64,000 nt of DNA from Mesorhabditis belari (GCA_958450365.1 CAUEEP010000912.1:186001-250000); one strand, 5' to 3'. Counted from the stretch's first letter, positions 19,988 to 31,811 are shown. The notes: generated by a model from the sequence alone, not told the origin. Numbers and translations: made by a program.

Positions 19988-20820
19988 TAGTATTCTAGTT
20001 TTTGATATCGATATCCTTTGATATTTTCGATATCCTTTTTGATATCCTGCATATCCTAGTCCTAGTAGCATAATCCTATGCAAATGCATAACAAGCTGCA
20101 AACTTGCGACTTTTTGAAGGTTTTTCCACCAAAGGATCCAACCAAAGCACTTTCCCATTACGCAATGTCTACCGCAATGTACTACCAACTTTGATAAGCC
20201 TTTCAGATGATGCTATTGATAAAGAAAAACTTCTAAAATAAGCTATTAGATGATCCAAGCAATCAGCCTATTTTCTGAAGTTAGATTTTTAGATAGATTT
20301 TGCTATTTGATGGTAGATATGTACAAAAAAAAGCGCTTAAACTTATAAAAAAGCCAAGCAACTGGGACAGGAATAAACTGTTAGCTTTTTTTTACTGCTT
20401 ACTTACTTTTTTCAACTACTTACTATTTGATTTGTAACTTGCAATAGTCTAACTTACAATTTTGTAACAGAGTAGTTGACAATGATAGCTTAAACGTTGA
20501 CAATGATAGTTTAAATGTTGACAATGATAGCTTACAATGCCAGGATTTGGACAGGACAACAATGCCAGGATCAGGACAACAATGCCAGGATTTGGTCTTA
20601 CGTAATCTGCAAGTAATCAAAGATTGATTGATTGATTTCTTTGAGAGTTTTCAAGGATTTTATGATGATGAAAAAAACATTTTTCCTTTCTATTGCAAGA
20701 AATCTTCTCTTTTTACTTTAAAACCTTTTTTTAAAGTAACATTTGTTAGTCTGTTAGAATCAGAGAGTTTTTCTGGAAATAGCTTTGTTTTAGATTATAA
20801 ATTAAATCAAAAATAGATTA
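19988..20820. other. No firm gene; diffuse repeats
   Basis: Contains GATATC-rich repeats (20005-20060) and a loose repeat of GTTGACAATGATAGCTTAAA / CAACAATGCCAGGATTTGG (20475-20595). A minus-strand stretch at 20060-20190 was considered as a missing phosphatase exon but lacks good splice sites. Confidence 0.4.
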
Positions 20821-21360
20821 GTTTCAATCTTTCTATTAACATTTCAATCTCTCTATTAACATTACAACCTTTCTATTAACATTTCAATCTCTCTATTAAC
20901 ATTACAACCTTTCTATTAACATTTCAATCTCTCTATTAGGTTGAGCATAAGTCTTTCCGATTTTCGACTTCTGTTAAATTAACAAATTCCCAATTAATCT
21001 ATGTTTCTCTATTAAAAAAGTGTTTTTCTGTTCACATTTGCATCTTTTTTTAAATCTCAATTTCTGTTCACATTTCAATCAAATCTCGAGGGTGAAAACT
21101 CCTTATTCGTAAACATCTAAAAAAACTCTAGTTAAAATTGGCTGATCAATCTCTCTGAAATTTTGGCGACATTCCAGTCTTTCTAAAATCTCAATCTCTC
21201 TATTAACAGAAGATGGGTTCTCTTTACTAAGCTTTCTATTAACGCATCATCGAGTTAGCCTTTCTATTAACCGATTTCAAACTCTCAATTAAATCCAGGC
21301 ATTACAATCTCTCTATTAACATTTCAATCTTTCTATTAACATTCCAATCTTTCTATTAAT
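20820..21360. repeat. 20-bp interspersed array
   Basis: Six copies of ATTTCAATCTCTCTATTAAC (or TTACAACCTTTC variants) at 20825-20940, then decayed single copies to 21360. The break-up of the right part suggests an older array. Confidence 0.8.
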
Positions 21361-21777
21361 TTTACATTCATTTCCTCAAACTCGCCAAGAGTTGAAGATT
21401 TGCTCAGCTGTTTTCTGTTGTCTCCTTTCTCGTCACTCTTCTAGAAGTCTTGTGGTGGTCATAAAATTTGACACAAAGAAAGAGAAAACCCTTTCTTTTT
21501 ATGGTGGTTCTTTTGAGTAAAAGAACGCCTTTCGTCAAGATCGTCAAGGAAAATGGAGGAGAGAAAATGGGGTAGAGAGGGCAATAGAGAAGAGGGCAGA
21601 TCGGTCAACCGCCGGCCAGCTGCGCGCCATTTTCTTTCCCTCTTTCTCTATCAAATCCCTTCCAATAGACACTCGATTTCTCAACTTATATTGACTTACA
21701 AGCTTTTTCAATATCATTCATAATTTCATTTTTGTCTTTTTATGCTTTTTTTATGCTTTTTTATGCTTTGATTAATA

Positions 21778-22297
21778 TTGGGTTGGGGAGAATGAGTCGG
21801 CGCCGAAAATCAAAAAAATGTCTAAAACTTCTATTCGACTTCGTCAAATAATATGCGTTTGATATCAGTAGAATGGTTAACTAATTCTCTACAAAATCAC
21901 ATTTAAAAGAAAATTCAAACAGCGCCTCCGCTCAAGAAAAAGCCATTTTTTCACAAAAACTACAAACTGTCATCTAGAAAAAACCATTGGTGGGATCTTC
22001 CTGCAAATTTGGCAACTTAAGTAATTGAATGTGCTCTATCTTTTTTATATAAACACCAAAGAAGGTTTATGTGAAAGAAACTGTTCAAATGATGAGTCGG
22101 ACTCTTTGCCATTTTAACCAGCTGCGTTTGGAAGTTCATAAACTCGACGAAAGAAAAGCTTTGTGGAATCTCTCAAAAGTGATTTTGTAGAGAAATAGTG
22201 GATCCTTTTGATGAAACCAAACGTATGTTTAAAGAAGGCTTTATGTGTGCAAAAAGTCCCTTTAAAGTTTGGCGCCGACTCATTCTCCCCAACCCAA
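21778..22297. mobile_element. 0.5-kb Tc1/mariner MITE with TA duplication
   Basis: Terminal inverted repeats TTGGGTTGGGGAGAATGAGT(CGGCGCC) and its exact complement, flanked by TA on both sides. No transposase frame inside. Confidence 0.85.
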
Positions 22298-22329
22298 TAG
22301 ATTCATTTATTTACAAATCGAATAGTTAC

Positions 22330-22510
22330 TAGACTTGTGTTTCGGTTGGCTCTTTTCGCTTCGGTTTCGGTTTCGGTTCAACAGAAATCAACCAAAATCT
22401 TTCGGTTCAGTTCGGTTGAACCGAAAAGATCCGTTTCTTGGTTTGATTCTGTTTCGTTTCAACCGAAAAGATGCGTTTTTCGGTTTGGTTCGGTTAACCA
22501 AAACCGAATG
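22330..22510. repeat. CGGTTTCGGTTC-type degenerate array
   Basis: Short CGGTTC/CGGTTT units with AACCGAA complements, degenerate. Confidence 0.75.
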
Positions 22511-22540
22511 TTGAGAAACTATGTTGATTGTTGTTGATTT

Positions 22541-22998
22541 TCTTTTAACTATGTTGATTTTCTTTCAACTTTGTTAATTTTCAGATTCTCCACATATTTT
22601 TACATTATAAACCAGATTTTCACCTCACTAGCTCTATTCGAAAAAGTTTTACGCTAATTTTTTTCTGATGTTTGTTTATGCTCGTTGGTTGCACCCTCAT
22701 GGAAAAAGGAACGTCACTCATTTTGCCATTTCTTCCATAAAACATCTTTTTTATTGTCTTTGTTACTTAATTTCACTTTTAATATTAACTGGAAAAAGCT
22801 TTTAGTGAAAAAAAAAGTACTATTGTACTCTATGAGTGAAATAAAGTACACCATGAGAGTGCGACCAACGACCATTAACGCACATCAGAAAGAAATTAGC
22901 GTAAAACTTTTCCGAATAGAGCTAGTGAGCTGAAAATCTCATTTAGAATGTAAAAATATGTGGAGAATCTGGAAATCAACATAGTTGAAAGAAAATCA
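22541..22998. mobile_element. Foldback element, family F
   Basis: Left arm contains AGATTCTCCACATATTTTTAC, CTCACTAGCTCTATTCGAAA, and GATGTTTGTTTATGCTCGTT; the complementary arm runs from about 22850 to 22998 (TTTTCCGAATAGAGCTAGTG, AAAAATATGTGGAGAATCT). A mariner has inserted directly after its right end. Confidence 0.75.
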
Positions 22999-23003
22999 AC
23001 ATA

Positions 23004-23909
23004 TTAGGTTGGTAAAAAAGAAATGCGCGTTTTCGTTAAAAGTTTATTTTATTATAAAAACAAGATAACAATACATTAATCCAAAAGGTATTTGCCATCT
23101 GCATCAATGACTTGTCGCCAACGTTCACGCAGAGAATGGATGCCCTTCTTGAAGAACTCGACCGGCTGCGACTCGAAGAAGTTGGACACCCAAATTTGGA
23201 CCTCGTCGCGGCTCTTGAACTTTTTCTCGGCCAAGGAGTGGTGCATTGATCGGAACAGATGGTAGTCGGAAGGCGCCAAGTCTGGGCTGTATGGCGGATG
23301 AGGCAGGACTTCCCAGCCCATTTCTTCAATTTTCTGCTGGGTGATTTTTGCGACATGCGGCCGAGCGTTGTCGTGGAGGAATTTTGTCGATATTGTATCC
23401 ACACCTTGACGTCGCAGTGCCTGGTCCTGGCCTTGGTAGAGGTTCGCCGTAACTGTTTGACCCGAATCCAGAACCTCAAAGTATACCAGGCCTTTACTGT
23501 TCCACCAAACACAAAGCATCACCTTCTTTCCGTGGATGTCCGGTTTTGGAGTCGGTTTTGGAGCTTCACCGGGGTCCAACCACTGCCGCTTTCTTGCTGT
23601 GTTGTCGTATTGGATCCACTTCTCACTCTCACGTATCGGATACACTTGGTAGAGGTTCGCCGTAACTGTTTGACCCGAATCCAGAACCTCAAAGTATACC
23701 ACAAGCAGGCCCGCAAGCGAAATTTTTTGTCCGACATTTTCTAAACACTCTTTCTTGTAAAAAAACAAAGTAAACATAGACAAATTATATATCAAACAAT
23801 GCGCAAGAACACGCTCTTTCCAATAGAATAAACTATTTAAAAAAATCTTTTACTCTGAATAAAATACAAATCAACAAACACGACGCTCATTTCTTTTTTA
23901 CCAACCTAA
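23004..23909 (-). mobile_element. Mariner transposon with rearranged, defective transposase
   Basis: 906 bp with inverted repeats TTAGGTTGGTAAAAAAGAAA and the complement, both flanked by TA. The minus-strand frame (23795-23076) ends in the mariner catalytic half: LHDNARPHVAKITQQ and PYSPDLAPSDYHLFRSM, the second and third acidic positions of the DD34D triad. The N-terminal DNA-binding half is missing. The segment VYFEVLDSGQTVTANLYQ occurs twice, at about 23705-23650 and 23490-23435, separated by a block starting WIQYDNTARKRQWLDPGEAP; this block should follow the first catalytic Asp, which reads as Ser-Glu-Lys-Trp without Asp. It is a deleted and internally duplicated copy, unlikely to be active but with intact ends. 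Confidence 0.9.
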
Positions 23910-25370
23910 TAGTTTCACAACATTTCTCATCAAAAAGAACTGTTTCATAAGGTAGCAGCTCTCCAGAAAGCCTCTATTCAGCTCTCCAGAAAGCCTTTTC
24001 AATTCACCCAAATTTTTCAACCAAACCAGACTTTTGTATGGTTAAAATTAAAGACCAATTAAAGCTTATCTTAAACTAAAAAAACAACAGCATAACTTTG
24101 TATTTTGGGAAATTTTGATTGAAGAAATGATTGAGCTCAGTATCGAGTTAATTCTGACTTTGATTTGATTTTTTCACGTTCCTTTGTCTCGGAATCTATT
24201 AAAACAGTATTTCTTTAAAATTTTAGATTAGATATGAGCTTTATTAGATAGAAGACGAGACTTTTTATTTAAATAAAAGTCATAAAAGATCGTTTTGATA
24301 TCTGGTGGTTTAGAAAACTCGTCGACAAGTTAAATAGGAAAGGAAAAACGACAAGCCAAATAGGCAAGGCAAGTCAAATAGACAAGGCAAGCCAAATAAA
24401 TGCACCCAGACAAAAAATCTAGACATTAGAGCATATAAAACAGTGCTAACCAACTTCCAAAGCCAATTTTTGGTTCCATTTCCTTTTTGGCCACTTTTTG
24501 GCCACTTTTTGGTTCCATTTCCTTTGGGTTAACGATTTGCCTGTGTGCTATTTTTCTTTGCCTTGATTTCTTTGCCTTGATCGACCAAAGCGCACCCCCA
24601 CTCTGCCATTCGACACCAATTGGCTGAATGGTGAAAAAGAAAAAAAAGAATGATCGATTGGGGTTCGAGGGCCGGTCACTTTCCTGTTCTCCTCTTCCTC
24701 TTTTCCCCCCATTTTTCCCCCCTTGCTCCTCCACATTTTCCCCCCTTGACTACCAAACATGCACACACTGGGAAGGACCCTCTTTTCTTGCATAGAGACA
24801 TACACCTCTTACCCGCGCTGTTTTCCTTTCAATAACACCCATCTTTCTTGCTATTCCCGATTTTGATGCGATTCCCACTTGACTCGATTTTGATTTTGCA
24901 TCACTTTTTTCACTCTTGTATCACTCTTGTTGCTTTTTTAATGCTAACTCTAATTGCTTTTTAATGCTTTGCCTTAAATTTCTTAAGTTCTTCTACATCT
25001 TTGCCATCTTTGACATCTTTGTCAACTTTACTATCGTTAATATGCAAACTTTATCTTTGACAACTTACTTTATCATTGAATTTTAGCATATTTTATTCTA
25101 GTCTTGATAAATCAGCAGTTTTAGCCTTGTTTTAGCCTTGTTTTAGCCTTGTTTTAGCATATTTTATTCTAGTCTTGATATAGTTTTGAATAGAATGGAT
25201 GAATCTTGACCTAATAAAGCCATTTAGAATATTTCTTCTTATTCCCCTAAAAACTAGAGACATGTCGAGTAAATTTACATTTATCCTGACCTACTTTGTG
25301 GGGCAATGATGCAGAACTATCATTTTTGCAAAGCGATTCGAACAACTTCTGTTTTACATGTTGCAGAAAA
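23910..25370. other. No gene seen
   Basis: AT-rich sequence with short repeats such as AAGGCAAGTCAAATAGAC (24360-24395) and TTTTAGCCTTG (25110-25160). Pyrimidine-rich 24670-24745 gives only low-complexity ORFs. Confidence 0.4.
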
Positions 25371-25374
25371 GTTT

Positions 25375-25552
25375 TACATATTGCATTGCACGATCTCTAT
25401 GCATTACAGAAAGTTTTAAACGACCTCTATGCATTGTAGAAAGTTTTAAACAACCTTTATGCATTACAGAAAGTTTTAAACAACCTCTATGCATTGTAGA
25501 AAGTTTTAAACGATCTCTATGCATTACAGAAAGTTTTAAACAATCTCTGATA
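25375..25552. repeat. 30-bp minisatellite, about 6 copies
   Basis: Unit GCATTACAGAAAGTTTTAAA plus CGACCTCTAT, with GCATTGTAG alternating with GCATTACAG, so the higher-order period may be 60 bp. Confidence 0.9.
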
Positions 25553-25799
25553 TTCAAATCAAATTCAAGGCTACTTTTACAATGATCGAAAGCAGAAAGC
25601 CAGTTAGAGCAAACCTCAGTTTAAATCTTTTTAAGCGCAATTTTCATCTATCGATGCCATACTTTTCTATCTTTGATCTTACCGTGTTTTAAAAATACAT
25701 TTACATTTAATAATGTGGTATAAACAATGCACAAGCACAGCCTAAGCTCTAAATGTAGAGACGACAAACTCAATGATTATTCATTAGTTTCAATCCGGC

Positions 25800-26378
25800 T
25801 AGATTTAGCAGGATTGAACCCTTGACCTCCCGACTAAGCTACAGGGCTTTTATCCAGTCGGCCATGACATTAAAGCCAGTCGGCCATGACATTAAAGCCA
25901 GTCGGCCATGACATTAAAGCCAGTCGGCCATGACATTCAAGCCAGTCGGCCATGACATTAAAGCCAGTCGGCCATGACATTAAAGCCAGTCGGCCATGAC
26001 GTTAAAGCCAGTCGGCCATGACATTAAAGCCAGTCGGCCGCGCCGCGGTGCAAAGCCAGTCGGCCATGACATTCTAGCCAGTCGGCCATGACATTAAAGC
26101 CAGTCGGCCATGAGCCAGTCGGCCATGCTTATTGGCCTGACATTAAAGCCAGTCGGCCATGACATTCTAGCCAGTCGGCCATGACATTAAAGCCAGTCGG
26201 CCATGACATTAAAGCCAGTCGGCCATGACATTCAAGCCAGTCGGCCATGACATTCTAGCCAGTCGGCCAGTCGGCCAGTCGGCCATGAAATTAAAGCCAG
26301 TCGGCCCTGACATTAAAGCTAGTCGGCCATGACGTTAAAGCCAGTCGGCCTAGACATTAAACCCAGTCGGCCATGAAT
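25800..26378. repeat. tRNA-like stub followed by a 22-bp minisatellite
   Basis: At 25805-25850 the minus strand reads a tRNA-like TAGCTTAGTCGG (A box) and GGGTTCAATCC (B box), truncated. Immediately after it starts an array of AGCCAGTCGGCCATGACATT (22-bp period with AA), about 22 copies to 26378, with one GC-rich insertion (26035-26050) and a few short copies. TAGTCGG of the A box resembles AGTCGG of the unit. Confidence 0.8.
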
Positions 26379-26419
26379 CTTGGCAACAATTGAACTATTT
26401 AAACAGTTAGCCAATTGGT

Positions 26420-26716
26420 TCTCTGTTCTTCTCTGTGTTTTGAACATCTTTTTACGTAAACCATACATCCATATACTGTTTTTTCTTTTTCCTGCCCTTC
26501 TTCTCAGCTCTAACCATTCTTTTCCTCCTTGACTCTTCATTGTAATCTTTTTCCTTCACCAGTTTTTTTTGCCAATACATTTTCTATGGTTTCTATGGAG
26601 TCTATTAGGTCTATGGCTTCAAATTGTGTGCAACGATCCTTAAAAACCATTTCTCTCAACTCTTTATGCCATTCGCTCGTTCCATTCTTATTGATCCATT
26701 GAGAAATAACTGATTT
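26420..26716 (-). pseudogene. Unrecognised ORF interrupted by one extra A in an A-run
   Basis: On the minus strand, an ATG at about 26716 opens MKSVISQWINKNGTSEWHKE... continuing to ...SIETIENVLAKK. At a run of eight A (26563-26570) the frame stops soon after, but the frame one base over continues LVKEKDYNEESRRKRMVRAE then KKGRKKKKQYMDVWFT and a stop near 26426. Both halves look like real coding sequence (charged, helical, basic tail), so one A too many, by mutation or assembly error, is the simplest view. The family is not recognised. A lysine-rich tail might suggest a nuclear or nucleolar protein; that is a guess. Confidence 0.4.
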
Positions 26717-27029
26717 CATTATTTTGACTTTAAAAGAAAATTGAAAACTGCAATTACCATGTTGTTCTTTTTTCAAAACACTTTCTTGACAATTTATTCG
26801 CTAACAGAAATATTTTCGAATCTTTGGTTAGCCTTGGTTTCTCTAAATTTCGGCCAATTGTAAGCAATGGTGCGAGAGAGTCGATTTGGGAGGATTTGAA
26901 AAGTATTGGCATTTGAATGACTACTTAGTCATTCAAATTTCTAATCTAAAATTCGAAAATAAGTTTGCTGTTAGAAAATAAGAAAAAAAGCAAAAATAAA
27001 TAATAAGTTGATTAACTCTATGGATCTAT

Positions 27030-27345
27030 AGTTGCGTTGCAGTTTGTTGAAGTTTTGTTGGAAAGAATTGTTGTTGTTGACGTTGTTGAAGTTTGAAGTT
27101 GTTGAAATTGTTGAAGTTGTTGAAGTAGTTGAAGTAGTTGAAGTCGTTGAAGTTGTTGAAGTCGTTGACGTTGCTGCTGTTGTTGTTGTTGAAGTTGTTG
27201 AAGTTGTTGAAGCTGTTTAAGTTGTTGACGTTGCTGCTGTTGTTGTTGTTGTTGAAGTTGTTGAAGTTGTTGAAGTTGTTGACGTTGCTGCTGTTGTTGT
27301 TGAAGTTGTTGAAGTTGTTGTTGCTGCTGTTGAAGTTGTTGAAAA
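27030..27345. repeat. GTTGTTGAA array
   Basis: 9-bp and 3-bp periods (GTTGAAGTT, GACGTTGCTGCTGTTGTTGT) giving poly-Asn and Leu/Val ORFs. The trio GACGTTGCTGCTGTTGTTGT recurs three times at longer spacing. Confidence 0.9.
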
Positions 27346-27450
27346 GTTTTATTGAAAAACTCAAGTTCTAATAGTTTTCCGGATTAAATTAGGTTGTAAG
27401 CATTTCATTGCCGTAGGGACATTAAATAGAAGAAGAAGATCTCTATTAGA

Positions 27451-27845
27451 AGGGGGTGGGACAAATGCGACCTTTTTTTGCGCACCTGGACATTTGCGCA
27501 CCTTTTTTTGCTGGAAAAGGCCTTAGGCAAGGCCGTAGAGCTTCGAAAATATTTCCATATAAGGCAATCGTATGCGTAGATTCCGAATTTCGACAAATCA
27601 GACCTCGCTGACACGTCAAATTTGGGCTAAAGGGCAAAAACTGCGGAAAAGCGTTAAGTTGCGTAGTTTTTGCCTTTTAGCCCAAATTTGACGTGTCTGC
27701 GAGGTCTGATTTGTCGAAATTCGGAATCTACGCATACGATTCCCTTATATGGAAATATTTTCGAAGCTCTACGGCCTTTTCCAGCAAAAAAAAGGTGCGC
27801 AAATGTCCAGGTGCGCAAAAAAAAGGTAGCATTTGTCCCACCCCC
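27451..27845. mobile_element. Foldback MITE, family G, copy 1, 8-bp target duplication
   Basis: Nearly perfect palindrome with ends GGGGGTGGGACAAATGCGAC and the complement. It is flanked by the 8-bp duplication CTATTAGA (27443-27450 and 27846-27853). Spurious mirrored ORFs ([16 protein letters not shown]...) on both strands result from the palindrome. A sister copy is at 44470-44787. Confidence 0.9.
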
Positions 27846-27853
27846 CTATTAGA

Positions 27854-29144
27854 CTGTTTACGGGACTTTTTAGTTGCCAAACTTTTCCATTTCATTGTAA
27901 ACTTTATCACAATTTCATTAATTAATGAGAGTTTAGATGAAAAGGAAAATCTTTTACTCTCTGCTCTCTCGTGGTCGTGGTTATTACACCACGCATTAGC
28001 ACGGGTCAGCCATTTCTCTTTTGCACTCCGCTCCTGTCCTCCATTCTCTCTCAACTTCCATTCGTTAACCATTTCAATATGCTTTAGTTTATTATTCTAT
28101 TTTATAAGTTTAGTATGTTTTTAGTCGTTTTTAGTCGTTTTTCGTTGTTTTTCGTTGTTTTTAGCCGTTTTTAGTCTGTTTTTAGTCGTTTTTAGTCTGT
28201 TTTTAGTCGTTTTTAGTTCGTTTTTAGTTTCTTTTTACTTTTTTAGCTTTAAGCCTTGTCAGAAATTTGGCATTACCATCAAATGAGATTCCAAAATGAC
28301 AACTTAAACTGTTTTTTTTGTTAGTTTTAGATTAGTTTGCAATCTGTGAGCAAATCTACTTGCAGGATGAACAAATGAACGAATTTGGGTACTAATTAAG
28401 TTTGCATTATGTCCCATTTTGCCATTTTGCAAGCATTTTCTACAATCAAGCAATCATTTTATCTTTTTCAAAACAAACGTCTCAATGTCAAAGATTTTTA
28501 TCTCTTGTATTCACAACGAGCATCACTTTTTTTGTTCTTGAAATTTTGAACGAATGATTGATGGGATTGGGTCACAGAGAAAGGCCATCAACGTAGAAAG
28601 ATTTCTGATATCATTTTTCTTTTTCATTTTAGGCATTTAAAGCTTAGATTGATTTAGATTGGTGTAAAGTTTTCAAAGCAAAAATCAAAGCAAAAGTTAC
28701 AGGAGCTACAGGAAGAAAAAGAGGAGAACTACAGGAGAAAAAACTACAGAATGTCCAAAAATTATTGAGCGGATCCTGTTCTAACCAGGATGAATAGCTG
28801 AACATCTTGGAAACAGAGATTTTTGTCTTGGAGTCAACAAGACTGGAAATAAGCCCTGAGTATTTTAGCGGAACGGAGCTCCGTCGCTCCTTATCTTTTA
28901 TCTTTTAACAGTATAAGTGTCTCTTTTTGTCTATCTCTTTTTGTCTTTCTTTTAGTTTAAATAATCGTTTGTTACCCCAGGCAATGGACGTTTGTTTTGG
29001 CATCTCAAGGTCATCTGTTTTGGCATGATTGAAATCTCAAGAGAGCGCTTTGTTTTGCAATAATCGGCTAGGCAAGCGGTGAAAAATCTGTTTCCCCCAA
29101 AAAAGCTAGAACAATTTTCTAAGCCAACCAACCCTTCACTCGTC
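27854..29144. other. No firm gene
   Basis: Includes a degenerate GTTTTTAGTC array (28112-28230) and weak ORFs. Nothing with clear exon structure. Confidence 0.4.
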
Positions 29145-29290
29145 ATGGATACCCCTGGGGATCCCACCAAAGAAAGGGGATCATTGCTCAACCCTTTCAA
29201 GTGCGAGTCGAAGAGAGTCACATCCACTACAGCCTATTCAACGCCTTACTTTCACTCTTTACATGAATTGAAAGAAAAAATAAGTAAAAG
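29145..29290 (+). CDS. Possible first exon of an unknown protein
   Basis: ATG at 29145 opens 48 codons with non-repetitive coding character (MDTPGDPTKERGSLLNPFKC ... TPYFHSLHELKEKISK) ending at an AAAAG|GTGATA donor. CTAAG at 29117-29122 could be an acceptor for trans-splicing or an upstream exon. No following exon was found before or after the 12-bp array that begins 35 bp downstream. The protein is not recognised. Confidence 0.3.
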
Positions 29291-29324
29291 GTGATAGATT
29301 TCCTCTTGTCAGTTCTGCATAATG

Positions 29325-29925
29325 ATTTCAAAGCTGATCTTAAAGCTGGTCTAAAAGCTCATCTTAAAGCTGATTTCAAAGCTCATCTTAAAGCTCATCT
29401 CAAAGCTCATCTTAAAGCTGATCCCAAAGCTCATCTTAAAGCTCATCTTAAAGCTGATCTCAAAGCTGATCTCAAAGCTGATCTTAAAGCTCATCTTAAA
29501 GCTGATCTTAAAGCTGACCTTAAAGCTCATCTTAAAGCTGATCTTAAAGCTGATCTTAAAGCTGATCTTAAAGCTCATCTCAAAGCTCATCTCAAAGCTC
29601 ATCTTAAAGCTCATCTTAAAGCTCATCTTAAAGCTGATCTAAAAGCTGATCTTAAAGCTCATCTCAAAGCTCATCTCAAAGCTCATCTTAAAGTTCATCT
29701 TAGCTCATCTTAAAGCTGATCTAAAAGTTGATCTTAAAGCTCATCTCAAAGCTCATCTCAAAGCTCATCTTAAAGTTCATCTTAGCTCATCTTAAAGCTG
29801 ATTTTAAAGCTGATTCCAAAGCTCATCTGAAAGCTCATCTTAAAGCTCATCTTAAAGCTCATCTCAAAGCTGATCTGAAAGCTCATCTTAAACCTCATCT
29901 CAAACCTCATCTTAAAGCTGCATAA
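29325..29925. repeat. 12-bp minisatellite, about 50 copies
   Basis: CATCTTAAAGCT / GATCTCAAAGCT units with transitions at two positions. Both strands give open frames (KAHL/KADL and MSFK) because the period is 12. A 50-bp block (TCATCTTAGCTCATCTTAAA) is duplicated at 29695 and 29780. Confidence 0.95.
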
Positions 29926-30239
29926 TGTAATTTGAACAGTTCTGATCTTCTGGTAAAATTCCCAGCTACTTTTTAAATGTTCAACTGTTCAAGAGCATAA
30001 AAAACTATGATTTGACTTTTTTTTGAAGCATTTATTTTGATTCTAGTTAATAACTAGCTTCCCAAAACTGTTTAGAACAACTATTCAAAACTATCCAGTT
30101 CTAGCTCAATTTCTATATCAAATTTGGCTACAAACCAGTGACTAGATCTCTTTCATTTCCTGTTAGCTCCGAGTCAAACTGATTTCTTAGTTACTATTGT
30201 TATTATTGAATGATTTGTCTATTTAAATGATTGAATGAT

Positions 30240-30545
30240 TTTTATGTAAATGTGTTCTCCCCTGTGCTTATCCCTTTCATCACCGAAAAGGGGATTGCCT
30301 AGGAGTGATTGCCTAGAGTTCTTGGGATTGCCTAGAGTTCTTGGGATTGCCTAGGAGGGCGATTGTCTCCAAGTGAGGCTCTCACTTGGAGTCCCCCCTT
30401 CCCCTTCCACTCATTTGTAATCTATTCGTCTTATCGTACTACCGTAAATAAAGATACATCTTCCGGGTCTATGCAACTGTTCAGGTCGACAGGGACTCCC
30501 CTCTAATCCGTTGGAGTTGAGTCAGCTTTGTCGGGATGTTATAGA
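30240..30545 (+). repeat. Possible solo LTR
   Basis: A GC-richer block with a GATTGCCTAGAGTTCTTGG direct repeat, a hairpin CTCCAAGTGAGGCTCTCACTTGGAG-like arm pair, an AATAAAG signal at about 30446, and a TGTTATA end followed by a TGGCAGGATATC sequence that could be a primer-binding site. No coding region or partner LTR is present. This is only a suggestion. Confidence 0.25.
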
Positions 30546-30717
30546 TGGCAGGATATCAAAAGGGATCCACTCTCTTTAACTTAACCCAGCCCAGTCTTTA
30601 ACTCTAGTCCATATCCGTTTACTTCCAGAAACGAATATTCCTCTTTCATTTGTTCTTTTCATTCATTTCTTCTTGTTCTCTATTAATTCAGTTACTTTCT
30701 TTACACTCTCTTTTTTA

Positions 30718-31000
30718 TAAACCTTCTCAAACCATTTCAAACCTTTCCAAACCATTTCAAACCATTTCAAACTATTTTAAATCTTTTTAAACCTTTTTAA
30801 ACCATTCCAAACCATTTCAAACTATTCCAAACTATTTCCAAACCATTTCAAACCATTTCAAACCATTTCAAACCATTTCAAACCATTTCAAACCATTTCA
30901 AACCATTTCAAACCATTTCAAACTATTTCAAACTATTTCAAACTATTCCGAACTATTTCAAACTATTTCAAACCATTCCAAACCATTCCAAACCATTGTT
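30718..31000. repeat. 10-bp array TTCAAACCAT
   Basis: About 28 copies of TTCAAACCAT with TTCCAAACTA-type variants. Confidence 0.95.
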
Positions 31001-31808
31001 TTCAGCCATTGTTTCAGCCATCATTGTTTTCAGTCAAACAACTGAAATTGTTTTTACCTATTTGAAGATCAAGTCTTGTTTATTTTTCAGTTCATGATTG
31101 ATCAATCATCAATCATCTCTATGATAGAGATAAAGAACACAGAACTCGTCCCGCATTTGTCTTGTTTTCTTTCATTTATCAGCCTAGAAATCGTCTCCAC
31201 AAAAACATTTTTTCTTCTTCTTTCTCGAGATCAAATCTACTGCCTTTGCAAGTTTTTTTTGGGTCATCTTCACACAAATCTCCGGCTCCCGGTCGATTAG
31301 GAAAAGATTCGATAGCAGATTTTTGGAGATTCATTTCCCGAATGTTTGTAGAGATTGTTGAAAGAATAACTATTGCCATTTTCTCTAAAGAATAGCCATT
31401 GCCAAAGGTTTCTCTAAAGTTTGTTATAAAACAGTATCAAGTTGAAATGAATTAAAAGTTAGAATATTAATTAAAAGTTAGAAATGCTGAAATGCTGAAA
31501 TACTGAAATGCTGAAATGCTGAAATGACTTAAAAGCTAGGATACCCACTAATTTGATAGCCAAACTCGAGCTCTCTTTTTGCTACTATACCCCCGAAAAA
31601 CCATTTTCTATTTGTTGGTCATCAATTTTTATTGTTTCTTGTTAGAACATCATTTGTACTGTTTCTTTTTTCCCGGAAAATTGATTGATTTGTCACGAGT
31701 TTCAAATTCCCTTCAAGTGTTTCATTTATCGTTATCAACTGTAATAGATGTAGAGTTGTTTATCAGAAGCAAGTTTCCGTCGTTACAGCAAGTTGGATAA
31801 ACAATATT
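31001..31808. other. No firm gene
   Basis: Contains a small AAATGCTG array (31482-31525). Opposing ORFs at 31162-31395 show coding-like composition on the minus strand but no splice context. Confidence 0.35.
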
Positions 31809-31811
31809 GTT

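Noticed and set aside
20060..20190. Possible missing phosphatase exon (NGKVLWLDPLVEKPSKSRKF in one frame, VVHCGRHC in another)
   Set aside because: A resemblance to the active-site region exists, but the frames disagree, there is no good acceptor, and no donor restores the downstream phase with the full helix. Not enough to call a pseudophosphatase.
23259..23744. 161-codon plus-strand ORF
   Set aside because: It is the antisense shadow of the mariner transposase, which has recognisable motifs on the minus strand.
25855..26375. CRISPR-like direct repeats
   Set aside because: The 22-bp units are contiguous, with no unique spacers, and the genome is eukaryotic.
27693..28124. 143-codon ORF matching another on the opposite strand
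   Set aside because: The similarity comes from the two arms of the family-G palindrome.
30240..30545. Full LTR retrotransposon
   Set aside because: Only one LTR-like block with a possible primer-binding site; no gag or pol motifs and no second LTR in the window.
31179..31379. Minus-strand coding-like frames (REPEICVKMTQKKLAKAVDL)
   Set aside because: Two frames look equally coding-like and neither has an acceptor, so chance cannot be excluded.
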